From Tetraselmis striata (lineage: Eukaryota; Chlorophyta; Chlorodendrophyceae; Chlorodendrales; Chlorodendraceae), in assembly GCA_006384855.1 (NCBI GenBank), contig VCJN01000687.1:49137-113136 (forward strand): a stretch of DNA of 64,000 nt, in the 5' to 3' direction. The first letter of the stretch is position 1; each line of letters starts with the position of its first letter. The position numbers and the translations under genes were made by a program. Shown here in pieces: positions 33,261-45,412 of this stretch. The notes under the pieces are model-generated. The model ran no database searches. It was not told the origin of the DNA and saw nothing but the letters and a program-made list of their open reading frames with translations.

Positions 33261-34996
33261 GACGCGGGGACGGGGGGGGGGGGGGGGGGATTCGTGCGTT
33301 TCGTATATCGGCGGAACGGCGTGCGAAGCTGCGGCTGGCGAAGGTGGTGGAAGTAAGCGTGGCGGCGACGGCGGCGTATTACTGTGCGTGCATGCGTGCG
33401 CAACCCGGCGGCAGCAAGCGCCGGACACGGAGCCATGGACACGGTACGGGATGCCAAGTTTGGCTAAACAACTGCCGAGGCTGGCGGCTTAACCCCCATG
33501 TCCGGCGGCTGAGGGACGGGAAGTGCGTAGAAGTTGATCGGCAAAGCGGGCATATAAGCCTGCATGTGCTAGTTTAGGTTCCTATTAAGTAATGGCGGTA
33601 TGTGCTAAGTAATTCGTAGGGGTGGACCACGCAACGCAGGTAGGGGGGCGGCATAAATGAGGCCGGGCACATATACTGCTCCACGAAACGACACTGCCGC
33701 ACGTGTAGTTGAATTGACACCCCCCCTCCCCCCCCCCCCCCCCCCCCCGCCCCGCCCCCCACCCCCGCCGGGTCGGCCGGCCGCGGCATGTAATACCTGT
33801 CATGCATCGCCGGGGTATGTGTGAGTGGATGCCCCGCTTCCACACCCCCCCCCCCCCCCCCCCATGTACACTTGTGCACTCATTAAGTTTGGGCTGGTTT
33901 CGGAGCAGTACATACATGTACGTATGTATATACATACAATGGAACGTAGGACTTGCGCGGAAAGAGGCGGGGCTGGCGGATTGCATTGGGGGTGCGTAGA
34001 GTAGCGTGTTGGTGAGATTCGGGGTGCATCGGACGCCGGATGCCCATACATCCACCCGGCGGAAAAGACACGTAATATTCACACTATATTCACACGCAAA
34101 TGTGTGAAAACCGGACATTCCGTGCCGGATTGATGGGAACACGGCGCCCGATGCAGCCAAAACCCCAGCAACACGCTATTCTATGCACCGCCAATGCACT
34201 CCGCCAGCACCGCCTCATTCTCTGTCGATTTCGAAAACGCCTTCACATTATCCACCGCTAATCGCAATTGCCACCGTGTAATGTTGTCACGATGTGCGCA
34301 CACAACAACACTTACTACCGGTTCCGACGCGGATGGAGGCGGGGCTTGCGGAGTGCACCGGCGGTGCACAGACTAGCGTGCTGCAAATAATTGGGGTGCA
34401 TCGGACGCCGGATGCCCATACATCCACCCGGCGTAAAAGACGCGTAATATTCACACTATATTCACACACAAATTTGTGAAAACCGGACAATCCGTGCCGG
34501 ATTGATGGGAACACGGCGCCCGATGCAGCCAAAACCCCAGCAACACGCTATTCTATGCACCGCCAATGCACTCCATCCGCAACCCCCGCCTCATTCCCAG
34601 TCGTACGTGCTTGTGCACACGCACGGAATGCTTGCACTGCTCCGAAACCACTGTCACATACCCCGCTCATTGGGTACCGATTGCGGCGCATGCACGGCTA
34701 GATATTTGTTTACATAAACCGGGGGGGGGGGGGCACAGTGTCCCCCCCCCCTCACCCTGCGTTGGATTAGGGCGACGATTGCAAACAAGACGCGGAGGCG
34801 CGCATGAACTGCTCCGAAACCACGCGATGTGCCCGGTGACCTCCATATCCAGCACGTCCACCGATGCAAGTAATAAGGACAGGACCCCCCCCCCCCCCCC
34901 CAACCGCGAAAGCGAAGGAAGTGTAGGAGTACAACCGGAGCATGACGTGATCCATTGTCGCAACCACGGGCGGTGCTGCCAGACCCGATCGTCTGT
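33261..34996. repeat. Non-coding repeat block of CACTA element A
   Basis: Two ~190-bp direct repeats begin near 34016 and 34391, 375 bp apart. Each holds GGTGCATCGGACGCCGGATG, an inner CACACTATATTCACAC and the tail GCACCGCCAATGCACTCC. Several C or G homopolymers occur (33269, 33727, 33846, 34719, 34886). The block is present inverted in A' at about 39750-41180. No coding sequence is evident. Such blocks could be regulatory or simply expanded spacer. Confidence 0.6.
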
Positions 34997-36674
34997 CTAC
35001 GGCGGGATGGACGCGGCAGCGGCAGCAGCAGAAGCCGCAGCCTCAGCAACAAGCCGCAGCTCCTTCGCTCTGGCATGGATGCTGGCGTAGTCCTCGTCAT
35101 TGTACAAATGGTTTGGCAACACAGCATGATCCCCAAAGCGGGCCACATACTGCGCCGCCAACTCATGATTGCGTTTCTCCGCATCATCACTGCGGGGGGT
35201 GATGTGTGGGTAGAGTGCCTCGTTGTAGGCTCCCATGAACGGCGTGTACTGGGTAGGGTCGTCCGCACGGCCGCAGCCAGGCAGTCCCAGAAGGTGCCCG
35301 TGCCCGTACAAGCGGACATTGCCATGCCCGCGACACTTGGGACAGAAGTTACCGCCGGGCAGCTCAACTGGGGCGCCCACGGGCCCGCGGTGCGTCGTGT
35401 CCGACCCAAACATGTACCCATGGTATTGTTCCATGTAGGGCTTGTTCTCCTCGGGGACACCCATGCCACGCTCCAAGTCCTCCAGGGGCTGCATCAAGTT
35501 CTTGTGGCTCGTGATGAAGTCGGCAGCTCCCGGATCTGTCTCCGCCAGCGTCCTCTCCGCGAGGCGGTCATTCTCGTGGCCCTTTTCATGTCAACACATG
35601 GATGGCACTCAGTCCCCGCCCCCGCCCCCGCTCCCGCCACCGGCCTGGGTGGGGGGGGAGGGGGGGGGGGGGGGGGGGGGGGGCGCACCGGGTACCGAAT
35701 GTGCTTCACGGCATCTGTGAAGCTCACTTCTGGCCCGCGGTACACCTCAGTGGGGCGGCAGTGGCACGTGCATGCAAGGATGGCCTGCAGATTTGGAGCC
35801 TGCCCATCAATGTGGGTGATCTGAGCGGGGGCATTCGCCGGGGTGAACAGCAACGCGATCACCGGCCACGACCAAAACCCTGGTGCTAGCTCGCCGGCCT
35901 TCTCGGCACCAGCCACGAAAGCGCGCCGCAATTCCAGCAAGGCGGCAAACAAGGCTTTCCTGCAAGGCACACGCTCAGAATAAGCGACGCACGGGTCAGG
36001 GGTTGAAGGGGGGGGGGCACCTCTTCATTTGACTCTGCTTTCTGCCGACCCAGGTCTCTGGCGCGCTCCTTGCCCAATGCCACAGCTTCCACGGGTCGAC
36101 TTCGCCCTCCTTTTCACCGTCATACGGCTTCACCTGCGTGTGGTCCGCAATGTCCAACATGTCTTCCGGGGGCAGGATGACCTGTTGGTGTCAGGGGCAC
36201 ACACACGTCAAGCCAAGGCGGGCATCGGCAGCAGCAAGGCATCATGTTTATAGGGGGGGGGTGCACCTGGATGCGCCCGCCCTGAATGCCAAAGCCCATT
36301 TCGCTCCATTGCTTGCTTGACATGTCGACCAGACACTCCATAGCCATCTCCAGCAAGGTCTTCTGGGCGTCACTCAGGTCCAACTTAAACGGCGTGGGCT
36401 GGCCCGATTGCAACTGCTTGTTTCCGATGAAACGCGCCCGCAGGGCTTGGCTGGGAGATATCAGCTCCACTGTATGGGAGACGTCAGCCGGGGTGCCGCC
36501 TTCATGCACGGCTGGTGGCACGCTCGAAAAACCTCCCGCTCCTTTCAGCCTTTTGGCACACTTGCGCCGACCAACTTCAACCGCCAAGGACCGTTTGCAC
36601 TTTGAGGTACGCCGCTTGCCGTTGTCGAGACAGAACGCGGCCGCTGCAAAGAACACACCATCGATCTGGAGCAT
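34997..36674 (-). CDS. Unassigned multi-exon gene in CACTA element A, weakly dioxygenase-like
   Basis: Four minus-strand exon segments join in phase: (i) to GGIQ-like GGRIQ at about 36270; (ii) VILPPEDMLDIADHTQ to SQMKR, about 36188-36021; (iii) KALFAALLELRRAF to KHIRYP, about 35957-35687; (iv) GHENDRLAERTLAE from about 35585 to the stop at 34997. Each intron has GT/AG and a C-run just after the donor. Segment (iii) has NAPAQITHIDGQAPN and segment (iv) DTTHRGPVGAP, spaced like the HxD and distal His/Arg of 2-oxoglutarate Fe(II) oxygenases; segment (iv) also has CPKCRGHG. This function is only a guess. The N-terminal start is uncertain. Not present in A'. Confidence 0.5.
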
Positions 36675-36907
36675 GGAGGATGCCTGTGCATCCCTTCAGG
36701 CGAACCTCATCATCTACCCGCCTCGGCGCCGGCTCCGGTGCTTTCCCCGCGGCCGCCTCCTGCTGGACGAGGCCTGACGGTTCCTGTTTCGGGACTGTTT
36801 CCACTAGCGCCACAGTCGCCCTGCTTGTGACAGCCTTCCAGCCTCGCACCTGCGGGTTGCATGGCCCAAGCACGTACTCAGCCCCCACTACGTGTCAGCG
36901 CTGCATG

Positions 36908-37999
36908 CTACTTGCCAAGTGCTGCATGCCAAGAGGGGGGGGGGGGGGGGCGGACATGGGCAATGCGCCTTGCAGCCCAGGGCGTGAACGGTCGCAGGCC
37001 ATCCTTAGGCTTGTCCACCCACGCACACAAGTCAATCGGGACGATGTCCGTGTCAGTAGGAGCCTCGATGACGCCGTCCTGGGCACTCCGCTGCTGCACA
37101 ACGTTGTTGCGAAATCTTTCCAAGGCTGTCGTGCTGAATTCCCTGCACGTCCCCGCGCTCAATAGTTCAGAGCGACGATCGTCCCCGGGCTCCAACTTCA
37201 GCAAGCAATAGATGAAGAACAGCACCCGCCACCCGCAGGTCCAAATGCCATGCTGTAGCTGCTCCTCCGCCACGGGGATAGTGCGAGCCTTCGCGTCCGC
37301 TACGTCTAGGAGGCGGTGCACGTTCTCCCAGCACAAGCCGACACGCACCCCCGGATCAGACGACTTCATCATCATCCGGGTCACGAACTCACGGAACATG
37401 GACAGGATCAGTGTGTGCTGCGAGTTGGTTTCTTTATTCATCGAGTCGAAGACTAGGGGCTCCAAAACCTCCGCGTCCACCACCAAGGCAGTGAAGTGAA
37501 TGGCGACACAGGCCGGAATCACGAAGGTGCGCACGTCCGATAAGGGCTGGGCCGCCGGGGGAGGGTCCTGATAGCAATGGGCCGGCCGGAAGGCTGCCTG
37601 CTGTGCTCGCACGTCCATCTCCCACTGCCCAATGCTCTCGCCCTCGCCCAACAGCTTGCTGCGCAGATAGGCGGCGTTCCCGGACACCATGCTCATAACC
37701 ACGACGTTTGTACTCCCTTCCGCTCCGCCGCGTCCTTCGCTGAAACCAACCAGGTCTTGTGCGATGTGCGACAACAAACCCACCTCTAGCAGCCCGGGAG
37801 CGTCCAGAGCCGGGGGAGCATTAGGGAACTTTGTCAGCAAGTCCTGCGCGGCGTCTTGTCCGAGAAGCCTCCACAGCTCCAAGTGTAGTACGGGGTCATA
37901 GGTACCACCATCCTGTAGCCACCGCTCGAGGTAGGCTTGCAACCTCGTCGTCGCATCTTCCTCAGCGAGGAGCTCGGGGGATTCAACATTGTTTGACAT
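36908..37999 (-). CDS. Ulp1-like (C48) cysteine protease in CACTA element A
   Basis: Starts at ATG 37999 (MSNNVESPELLAEED), with a likely 5'-UTR intron just upstream (donor GTGAGT near 38070, acceptor TTTTAG near 38010). The frame is open to the C-run near 36950, where it probably splices on. Catalytic signatures of the SUMO/Ulp1 protease fold are seen in order: AIHFTALVVDAEVLEP (His), LVFDSMN (Asp), and LQHGIWTCGWRVLFF (Gln then nucleophilic Cys, in the family pattern Q-G-x-x-C-G). Ulp1-like genes are known cargo in some plant CACTA and Mutator elements. It would be expected to cleave ubiquitin-like conjugates, but activity is not shown. A' lacks this gene. Confidence 0.72.
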   Translation of the reverse strand: MSNNVESPELLAEEDATTRLQAYLERWLQDGGTYDPVLHLELWRLLGQDAAQDLLTKFPNAPPALDAPGLLEVGLLSHIAQDLVGFSEGRGGAEGSTNVVVMSMVSGNAAYLRSKLLGEGESIGQWEMDVRAQQAAFRPAHCYQDPPPAAQPLSDVRTFVIPACVAIHFTALVVDAEVLEPLVFDSMNKETNSQHTLILSMFREFVTRMMMKSSDPGVRVGLCWENVHRLLDVADAKARTIPVAEEQLQHGIWTCGWRVLFFIYCLLKLEPGDDRRSELLSAGTCREFSTTALERFRNNVVQQRSAQDGVIEAPTDTDIVPIDLCAWVDKPKDGLRPFTPWAARRIAHVRPPPPPSWHAALGK

Positions 38000-38831
38000 G
38001 GCGGCAGGTCTAAAAGGGGGGGGGGGGGCGCTGGGTGCCACGCACGGGGATTTGCGGCGCACACTCACCCGCGCTGCCCCGACATGTCGTGCACATCTTC
38101 GTGCACATTGGTGCACATCCTCGTGCACACACTGTGAGATTCAGATGTGACATACGGGTGACGAAGCACTACTACTAGCGACTATTATTTATCCGTGAAG
38201 GCTGCTACTGGTGGCGGCACGTCCATCCAGTTACGTGCGAGTACATCCGGCGTTATTGCCGGCGGGCGATAAATCCTTTTTGTCATCATTCTGGTAGTCG
38301 TACTCGCCCGGTGAAGTGTTACACGGCACTGGCGTATAAGGTACAAGGTTGTCCGTGTAGTACCGGGTAGTACGCGATATATTTATTAAGCCGGTACCGG
38401 GTATCTAGTACAAACCCGGGCTCGATGACGAGTCGTCCTGTGGATAACTACGACTATTAGTACATGGGAGCGCAAATCGCAGCCGTACGTATTTGGTAAC
38501 ACTGGGGAATTATGTGTACATTATAGCTAGTACTGCTGAACGGGCCTGCCAGCCGTCCGATCAAAGGTCGTCATATGGGCGGTTTGGCTGCCATGTTTTG
38601 CCAAAGAGCGCTCACGTTACATAAATATTCGCGAGGGGGAGGCGGGGGCAGGCAGCGGTTTGCCGAAGAATGTTTGAATTACAATATTCGCGACAGCTGC
38701 CATCGGGGCATGTGGCGGGGGGCGGGGGGGGAGGCGGGCGGGCGTGGTCCCCCCCCCCCCCCCCCCCCCTTCCCCTCGCCGCCCGCCGCTCCCGCCGAGG
38801 GAGTGAGGGGAGGGGGGTAAGGGGGCGGGGG

Positions 38832-39383
38832 CTACTGCTTGTTCTTGTTCTTGCGTGCCCGGGGGACCCTCCGCTTCGACGATCTCGCTGCCTCCGCCTC
38901 CGCCTCCGACTCCGCGACCGTCAGTTTCTTACCTCGGCGCTTCTTCACTGGCCTCTTCCGCTTCTTGTCATCCGTCAGTGTCTTCTCCACCCCGGGAGGC
39001 TGTGCCGTCGACGACGCCGCCATGAGCTTCCTTACCTTGGCGTCGGGACGCCCCCTGTGCCCAGACGCCCACAACAAGCCACAATCGTTTCGCCTTTAAG
39101 CGGCTGAGGATGCGGCCTCCTCGGCCACCACGAGTTGCGCCGCTGGCACTGTGGAAGCCTTGGCGTTGAGGTGGGCCTTACGGCGCTCCTGGACGAACCT
39201 GCGCGCGGCACAAGTTAGCCACGAGTGGGTGCGTGCTAATGTGGAGGGTGGAGTGTTTTGTTGCGCGCCCACCTTGTCACGCGTTTCCTCATGTCTTTCT
39301 CGTCCTCCTCGATGCCGGCGGCGCGGACACGCGAGACAACAAGGCTCGCCGCCCACTTTTGCCCGGGGGCCGAGGTCTGCCAT
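38832..39383 (-). pseudogene. Basic protein copy in A', truncated
   Basis: Matches the plus-strand gene at 46292-47411. It keeps MADL at the start, loses about 490 bp of the N-terminal coding region, then keeps VQERRKAHLNAKAST, LWASGHRGRPDAK and the basic end KRKRPVKKRRGKK to RRVPRARKNKNKQ. A 60-bp stretch of the C-terminal part is also missing. Probably non-functional. Confidence 0.65.
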
Positions 39384-39719
39384 GGCGCTGTGAGCGGTGA
39401 AGGGGGGGGGGGGGGGGGGGCGGCCGAGGTGGAGAAACTAACACCCAGTCGACGACCGCCTTCCGCAGCAGTCAACGACACATCGGAGGCGAGGAGCAGC
39501 GCGCCACTACTATTTACATGCACGTATTGTCAAGAGCTAGTCGGTGCGGCATTGTGTCGGTGTAATTTCGCAATGTTTATTGTTGAAGTAGCACGGCATA
39601 ATGAATACGCGGTTTCACCGAGTGAATCCGGGATAATATGTGCGGTAGGGCGCGCGTATATGTGCGCGACGAATGTGCGCGCGCAGCGTTGTGCGGCGGT
39701 GTGCGGCGGTGTGCACCGA

Positions 39720-41180
39720 TGTTAATATAGTGTGAATATTATATCGGCCGTAGACGATCGGTCTGGCAGCACCGCCCGTGCTTGTAAATAAGCGACAATG
39801 GATCACGTCATGCTCCGGTTGTACTCCTACACTTCCTCCACTTTGGCGGGTGGGGGGGGGGGGGGGGGGGGTCCTGTCCTTATCGGTGGACGTGCTGGAT
39901 ATGGAGGTCACCGGGCACATAGCGTGGTTTCGGAGCAGTTCATTCGCGCCTCCTCGTCTTGTTTGCAATCGTCGCCCTAATCCAATGCAGGGTGAGTAGC
40001 GGGACACTGTGCCCCCCCCCCCCCCGGTTTATGTAAACAAACAAATATCTAGCCGTGCATGCGCCGCAATCGGTACCCAATGAGCGGGGTATGTGACAGT
40101 GGTTTCGGAGCAGTGCAAGCATTCCGTGCGTGTGCAAAAGCACGTACGACTGGGAATGAGGCGGGGGTTGCGGATGGAGTGCATTGGCGGTGCATAGAAT
40201 AGCGTGTTCCTGGGGTTTGGCTGCATCAGACGCCGTATTCCCATCCATCCGGCACGGAATGTCCGGTTTTCACACATTTGTGTGTTAATATAGTGTGAGT
40301 ATTACACGTCTTTTACGCCGGGTGGATGGGCATCCGGCGTCCGATGCACCCCAATTATTTGCAGCACGCTACTCTACGCACCCCCAACGCACTCCGCAAG
40401 CCCCGCCTCCATCCGCGTCGGAACCGATAGTAAGTGTTGTTGTGTGCGCACATCGTGACAACATTACACGGTGGCAATTGCAATTATTAGCGGTGGATAA
40501 TAATGTGAAGGCGTTTTCGAAATCGACAGAGAATGAGGCGGTGTTGGCGGAGTGCATTGGCGGTGCATAGAATAGCGTGTTGCTGGGGTTTTGGCGGCAT
40601 CGGACGCCGTATTCCCACCCATCCGGCACGGAATGTCCGGTTTTCACACATTTGCGTGTGAATATAGTGTGAATATTACGCGTCTTTTACGCCGGGTGGA
40701 TGGGCATCCGGCGTCCGATGCACCCCGAATCTCACCAACACGCTACTCTACGCACCCCCAACGCACTCCGCCAGCCCCGCCTCTTTCCGCGCAAGTCCTA
40801 CGTTCCATTGTATGTATATATATACGTACATGTACTGCTCCGAAACCAGCCCAAACTTAATGAGTGCACAAGTGTAAATGGGGGGGGGGGGGTGGGGGGG
40901 GTGGGGGGGGGATGTGGCGGCGGGGCATCCACTCACACATACCCCGGCGATGCATGACAGATATTAAATGCCGTGGCGGGTCGGCGGGCCGACCCGGCGG
41001 GCCGACACGGCGGAGGGTGGGGGGGGGGGGGGGGGGGGGGGTCTATTCAACTACACGTGCGACAGTGTCGTTTCGTGGAGCAGTATATGTGCCCGGCCTC
41101 ATCTATACCGCCCCCTACCTGCGCTGCATGGTCCACCCCTACGAATTACTTAGCACAAACCGCCATTACTTAATAGGAAC
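39720..41180. repeat. Repeat block of A', inverted match to 33560-34990
   Basis: Reverse-complement copy of the repeat block in A. The same words (GATGGGCATCCGGCGTCCGA, TTGGCGGTGCATAGAATAGC) recur near 40130-40330 and 40550-40760. Homopolymers sit at the same places as in A but with different lengths. Confidence 0.7.
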
Positions 41181-41629
41181 CTAGCACAGCCAGGCTTATA
41201 TGCCCGCTTTGCCGATCAACTTCTACGCACTTTTCGTCCCTCAACCGCCGGACATGGGGGCTAAGCCGCCAGCCTCGGCAGTTGCTTAGCCAGACTTGGC
41301 ATCCCGTACCGTGTCCATGGCTTCGCAGCTCTGCCGCCGGCACACGCCGAGTCCGGCGCTTGCTGCCGCGGGGTTGCGCACGCTTGCACGCACGGTAATA
41401 CGCCGCCGACGCCGCCACGCTTACTTCCACCACCTTCGCCAGCCGCAGCTTCGCACGCCGTTCCGCCGATATACGAAACGCACGAATCCCCCCCCCCCCC
41501 CCCCCCCCCCCCGTCCCCGCGTCATATATAATATATTCGAGGCGACTATGCGGGGCGCAGCACACGCCGCGGCGTGGGTCGGCGGAGCGGCATGCGGCGG
41601 GAGCCCTAATGGCCGGGCAGTATCGACAC

Positions 41630-42627
41630 TAGGGCTCCGCATCAAGCCTCAGGAGATAAATATCAAGAATTGGTGCATGACGGAAAAAAAAGATCAAGAA
41701 TTGGTGCATGATCCAGTTGATCCGATCTTTAATCGATTTAATTGGGTTGCTAAACATTGGTGCACCGGTAAATCCACCACATAAATATCGGTGCACCAGT
41801 AAATTCCGTGTCTAAATATCGGTGCACCAGTAAATTCCGTGTGTAAATATTGGTGCACCAGAAAATTATGCGAAAATATTGGTGCACCAGAGGTGATATA
41901 TGCAGTATTAATCGATTTTACTCCGCGAATTTGAAGTTAATCTGGAAGAAAGGAAATTGTGTCAAGTTCATGCGATGAAAATGAGCCTCAATTAACATCA
42001 TCATATTATGATTACTCGTACAAGTACGAGGAGTTGTTATTACATAATAAGGGCTTTCATCATCATATTATCATATATTACACTTTGATCCATGCATCAA
42101 GTGGACAGGACGCACACCACATTACTGCAGCATGTGTGATGCGCCAAGTACTAAGAAGCATGTATGGGACCAATCCCATACAACTTGGGAAAAAGATTGC
42201 GGCCCCTGCCCTCCCCCTTCGTCCGCGGGAATCATCAATGAGTACAACCCTCTCTAAGCATCGTCACGACCGAAGCCGTCGATGACACATGTCTCCCACT
42301 GTGGCTGATTCTCGGTTGATTCTTGGTGCACCAGTCGTTGATTCAATTACGCAGATAAATATTGGTGCATCGGTAAAATATGCGGTTAAATGTTGGTGCA
42401 TCAGTTAATGTCGGCACCGAAGTATCGGTGCACCAGTAAATACCGGTACCTTAATATCGGTGCACCAGTAAATTCCGCGCCTAAATATCGGTGCACCGAA
42501 TATTACAGCCCAATAAATATCGGTGCACCAGTAAATTCCGCGCCTAAATATTAATTCTTGGTGCGATTCACGATCTGTCTGGTGCACCATGATTCGATCT
42601 TTTATTGATTCTTGATGCGGAGCCTTA
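41630..42627. mobile_element. hAT-like non-autonomous element in A', GGTGCACC-rich
   Basis: 998 bp with 17-bp inverted ends TAGGGCTCCGCATCAAG / TAAGGCTCCGCATCAAG (one difference) and an exact 8-bp duplication ATCGACAC (41622-41629 and 42628-42635). The corresponding place in A is uninterrupted. The AT-rich interior repeats the word GGTGCACCAG, often as 'taaatatCGGTGCACCAGtaaattcc', in two arrays at about 41750-41895 and 42320-42590. No coding sequence. Superfamily is inferred from duplication length and TAGGG ends. Confidence 0.86.
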
Positions 42628-42635
42628 ATCGACAC

Positions 42636-43435
42636 CCACACAGGCACCGCCGCTCACCTCCGACGCGGATGAACCGCCTCCCAAAGGAAACATGCCGGTT
42701 GGTGGTAAGCCCAGCATGCGTGGGGTGCCGGCGCCGGTACTGGTGCGACGGAGCTGTCGCGTCAGGAACCGCACCGCATGTGGAGCAACACATGGCGGTG
42801 CCGGCCCCACCTATGTCTAGGGCCACCTCCTCACAACACCCCGCCACGACGGCGTCGGCCACCGCCGACGGCGCCGTTGCGGGGGGGGGGGGGGGGGGGG
42901 GGACGCCCTGCCAGGCGACGATGATGCGCCTGGTGCGCCGCGTCAGGAGGCGGAGGAGGCCGTGGTAGAGGCGACTGATCGGGCTGAGGGGGTTGTTGAG
43001 GCGAGCGAGGCTGCGCTCGCGCCACCCGCCCCGTAGCCACCTGCGGGACATGCCGACTTGCTCGTCGCCATGTTGACCGGAGCACTACGGGCAGTGGCGG
43101 GAGGCGGCCACATGCACTATCATGTGCGTGTCCTGGCCGGACGCCCGTCATGCGTGGACTGCGGCCAACGGACGGACTGGGAGTGTTGCTGCGACGGCAC
43201 CCCGGCTTTGTGCGGCCCCAAGTACCCATGCATGGCGACCCATTAGCGGGCAGTCCCCTGCTCGACCACGGCCACGGTGAGGGCGGAGTTCCGCCATGTC
43301 AGGGACGCGTTCCACGACGCGATTCGCGCCGCCGTGTGTGAGGCTTCCGAGAAGGCACGCGCGGCTGGTAGGGTGCGCACGGTGAGGCGGCGGACGGCCC
43401 AGGAGATGAAGGAGAGCGAGACATGCCGTCAGTGA
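42636..43435 (+). pseudogene. Cys-rich ORF copy in A'
   Basis: Plus-strand counterpart of 32352-33260. Its 5' part lies before 41629 and is separated from the rest by the hAT-like element. The Cys cluster CVDCGQRTDWECCC and CGPKYPC is preserved, but a TAG at about 43244 replaces the Gln codon that follows CMATH in A. It also carries a G-homopolymer near 42881 and a frameshift there. Confidence 0.65.
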
Positions 43436-43610
43436 GGTCGGGCGCAATGTCATTGGGTGGGGCACACGGGCGTGTAACACTTGCACTTTGCGCGTAATGC
43501 TGGGTTACACTCAGGAGGTGTCACACTATGCAACCGGAAAGGCTGCGTTGCTACTGCAAACGATGCTACGCCTCACTCGGTAGCAACCGCTGCCCCGCCC
43601 ATCCCACTCG

Positions 43611-43925
43611 CGTTGGCGCCGCGCTGCCCCGGCCGCCGCGCGTTGGCGCCGCGCTGCCCCGGCCGCCGCGCCTTGGCGCCGCGCTGCCCCGGCCGCCGCG
43701 CCTTGGCGCCGCGCTGCCCCGGCCGCCGCGCGTTGGCGCCGCGCTGCCCCGGCCGCCGCGCGTTGGCGCCACGCTGCCCCGGCCGCGCGCCTTGGCGCCG
43801 CGCTGCCCCGGCCGCCGCGCCTTGGCGCCGCGCTGCCCCGGCCGCCGCGCCTTGGCGCCGTGCTGCCCCGGCCGCGCGCCTTGGCTCCGCGCTGCCCCGG
43901 CCGCCGCGCGTTGGCGCCGCGCTGG
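43611..43925. repeat. 30-bp minisatellite in A'
   Basis: About ten copies of a 30-bp unit containing GTTGGCGCCGCGCTGCCCC, all in the same orientation. It occupies the place where A has 30950-32170. Frames of 90-150 residues across it (repeats of APRCPGRR) are a by-product of the 30-bp period. Related copies lie at 48704-48806. Confidence 0.9.
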
Positions 43926-43931
43926 GTATCG

Positions 43932-45412
43932 AGTCCTCCCCTCCCTGGTGAGCGCGTCCACCTGCGCCTTGCGCTCGGGGCCGTCCTCCTCCGTCACCAC
44001 ATTCTGCAACCCCCACCGCGTGATGAACCACGCAGCTCCTTGCAGGCGCTTGTACATGTGCCCAAGCACCGCCAGTCGCGACGCCGAACGCACCACCGCT
44101 GGGGACGCGAGCTCCTTCTCGGTCATGATCGCCTTCACCCGGGCCTCCTCGAACAGCGGACCGGCGTTAAGAATGGAAAACGTTTCCATGTGGTGCAAGC
44201 AGTCCTCCATGACCCAGCCGGACTGCACCGTCACCTTGCCTGACCCTGCAGTCATGGAGGGGAATGCCGTCACGCCCACGCCCACGCCCACGCCCGGGGG
44301 GGGGGGGGGGGGGGGGTTACCTTTCGACTTCTTGGACACCGCAAACGAAGGGCGCAACCCGCGTCCAAAGTTGCTGGGTATCGGGACTAAAGCCTGGCGC
44401 CGGTCTTCCTGCTTCATAGCTTGGAATCCAATGTGGCCCTGCACGGTGACAAATTTCCTCCAGAATTCCCTTCCCAAGCCAAAAAAAAACAGGTGGAACG
44501 GCGCGAGGGGGAAGAGGTTGACCATGCTGACATAGCCCATGACCACATGCACATGGCACACGCCATGGCAGCCAGTGTTTCTGCTTGGCCTCCGCCAGCC
44601 GGGTTGTGTTGAACGCACGCCGGGCAAGGTGCGTGATTCACTGGACAAGTCATCGCCTTCATGGACGGTTACCAAGCGAGCCTCCCCGTCCGCATCCACA
44701 GGGGGGTGCTCCTGGGCAGCCGCCATAGCCTCCACAACCTGCCACGCCGACCGGGCGGGTGCGTGTGATTCCATACAACCGCAGTTGAGTGGTGCCACCA
44801 GCACGCATGCCGGGCCCACTCACCTCTGAACGCAGAAGGTCCACAATGTCACCGTCATCGAAAACAGCGCGCCACTGGGTCGCCCCGCCGTAGTCCTCCA
44901 ACACCCACTCGGTAACGACGCCGGTTATCACGCCGTAGTGCCATACTCCCCGGAACTTCTTGGCGATGACCTTCATGTAGAAGTCACCGGGATCGCCTTT
45001 CCGTATCACACCCTCATCGGCAGCTTCCACGTCCGCCGGCGGCCACGCAGGCGCGTCGATGTCCATACCGTCTTCGCCAACGGGGTCCTCCCCCACACCC
45101 ATCACATCGTCCTCCGAGACCCGCGCCGGCGGGCCGTTTCCGACGGCTGCAGCTAGTCCTGCCGCCGCCCCTGCCGCTGCTGCTGCTGCTGCTGCCGCCC
45201 TGCTGTTGCTGCTTGTAATAAGGCGGCCTTGCGGTGCAACTTAGCCGCACGCTTCAACGAGTGGCTACAGTTCGGGTATTTCCGGAAGTGCCGCTCTCGC
45301 GCCGTCCTTTCACTACTGCCCGTCACGATGCCGTGGCAGTGCTTGCATGTGTACACGCCATTCTTCGACACACTCGATATCCATCCCTCTCCCGGCATGC
45401 CTGCTGCCGCGC
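43932..45412 (-). pseudogene. Transposase copy in A', catalytic core deleted
   Basis: The first exon begins MPGEGWISSVSKNGVYTCKHC and runs uninterrupted through the zinc finger. The N-terminal region reads through ADEGVIRKGDPGDFYMKV and the Tudor-like segment, where A has a 43-nt insertion. It then jumps from the position of 28850 in A to that of 30215, losing both probable catalytic Asp regions up to that point, and resumes with NTGCHGVCHVHVVMGYVS, FHLFFFGLGREFW and, after the intron, GSGKVTVQSGWVMEDC. It ends at the minisatellite, so the Glu region is also lost. Confidence 0.72.

Noticed and set aside
43481..44031. Long frames of repeated APRCPGRR/ARRPGQRG in both strands
   Set aside because: They come from the 30-bp minisatellite, whose length is divisible by three, and are not conserved outside it.
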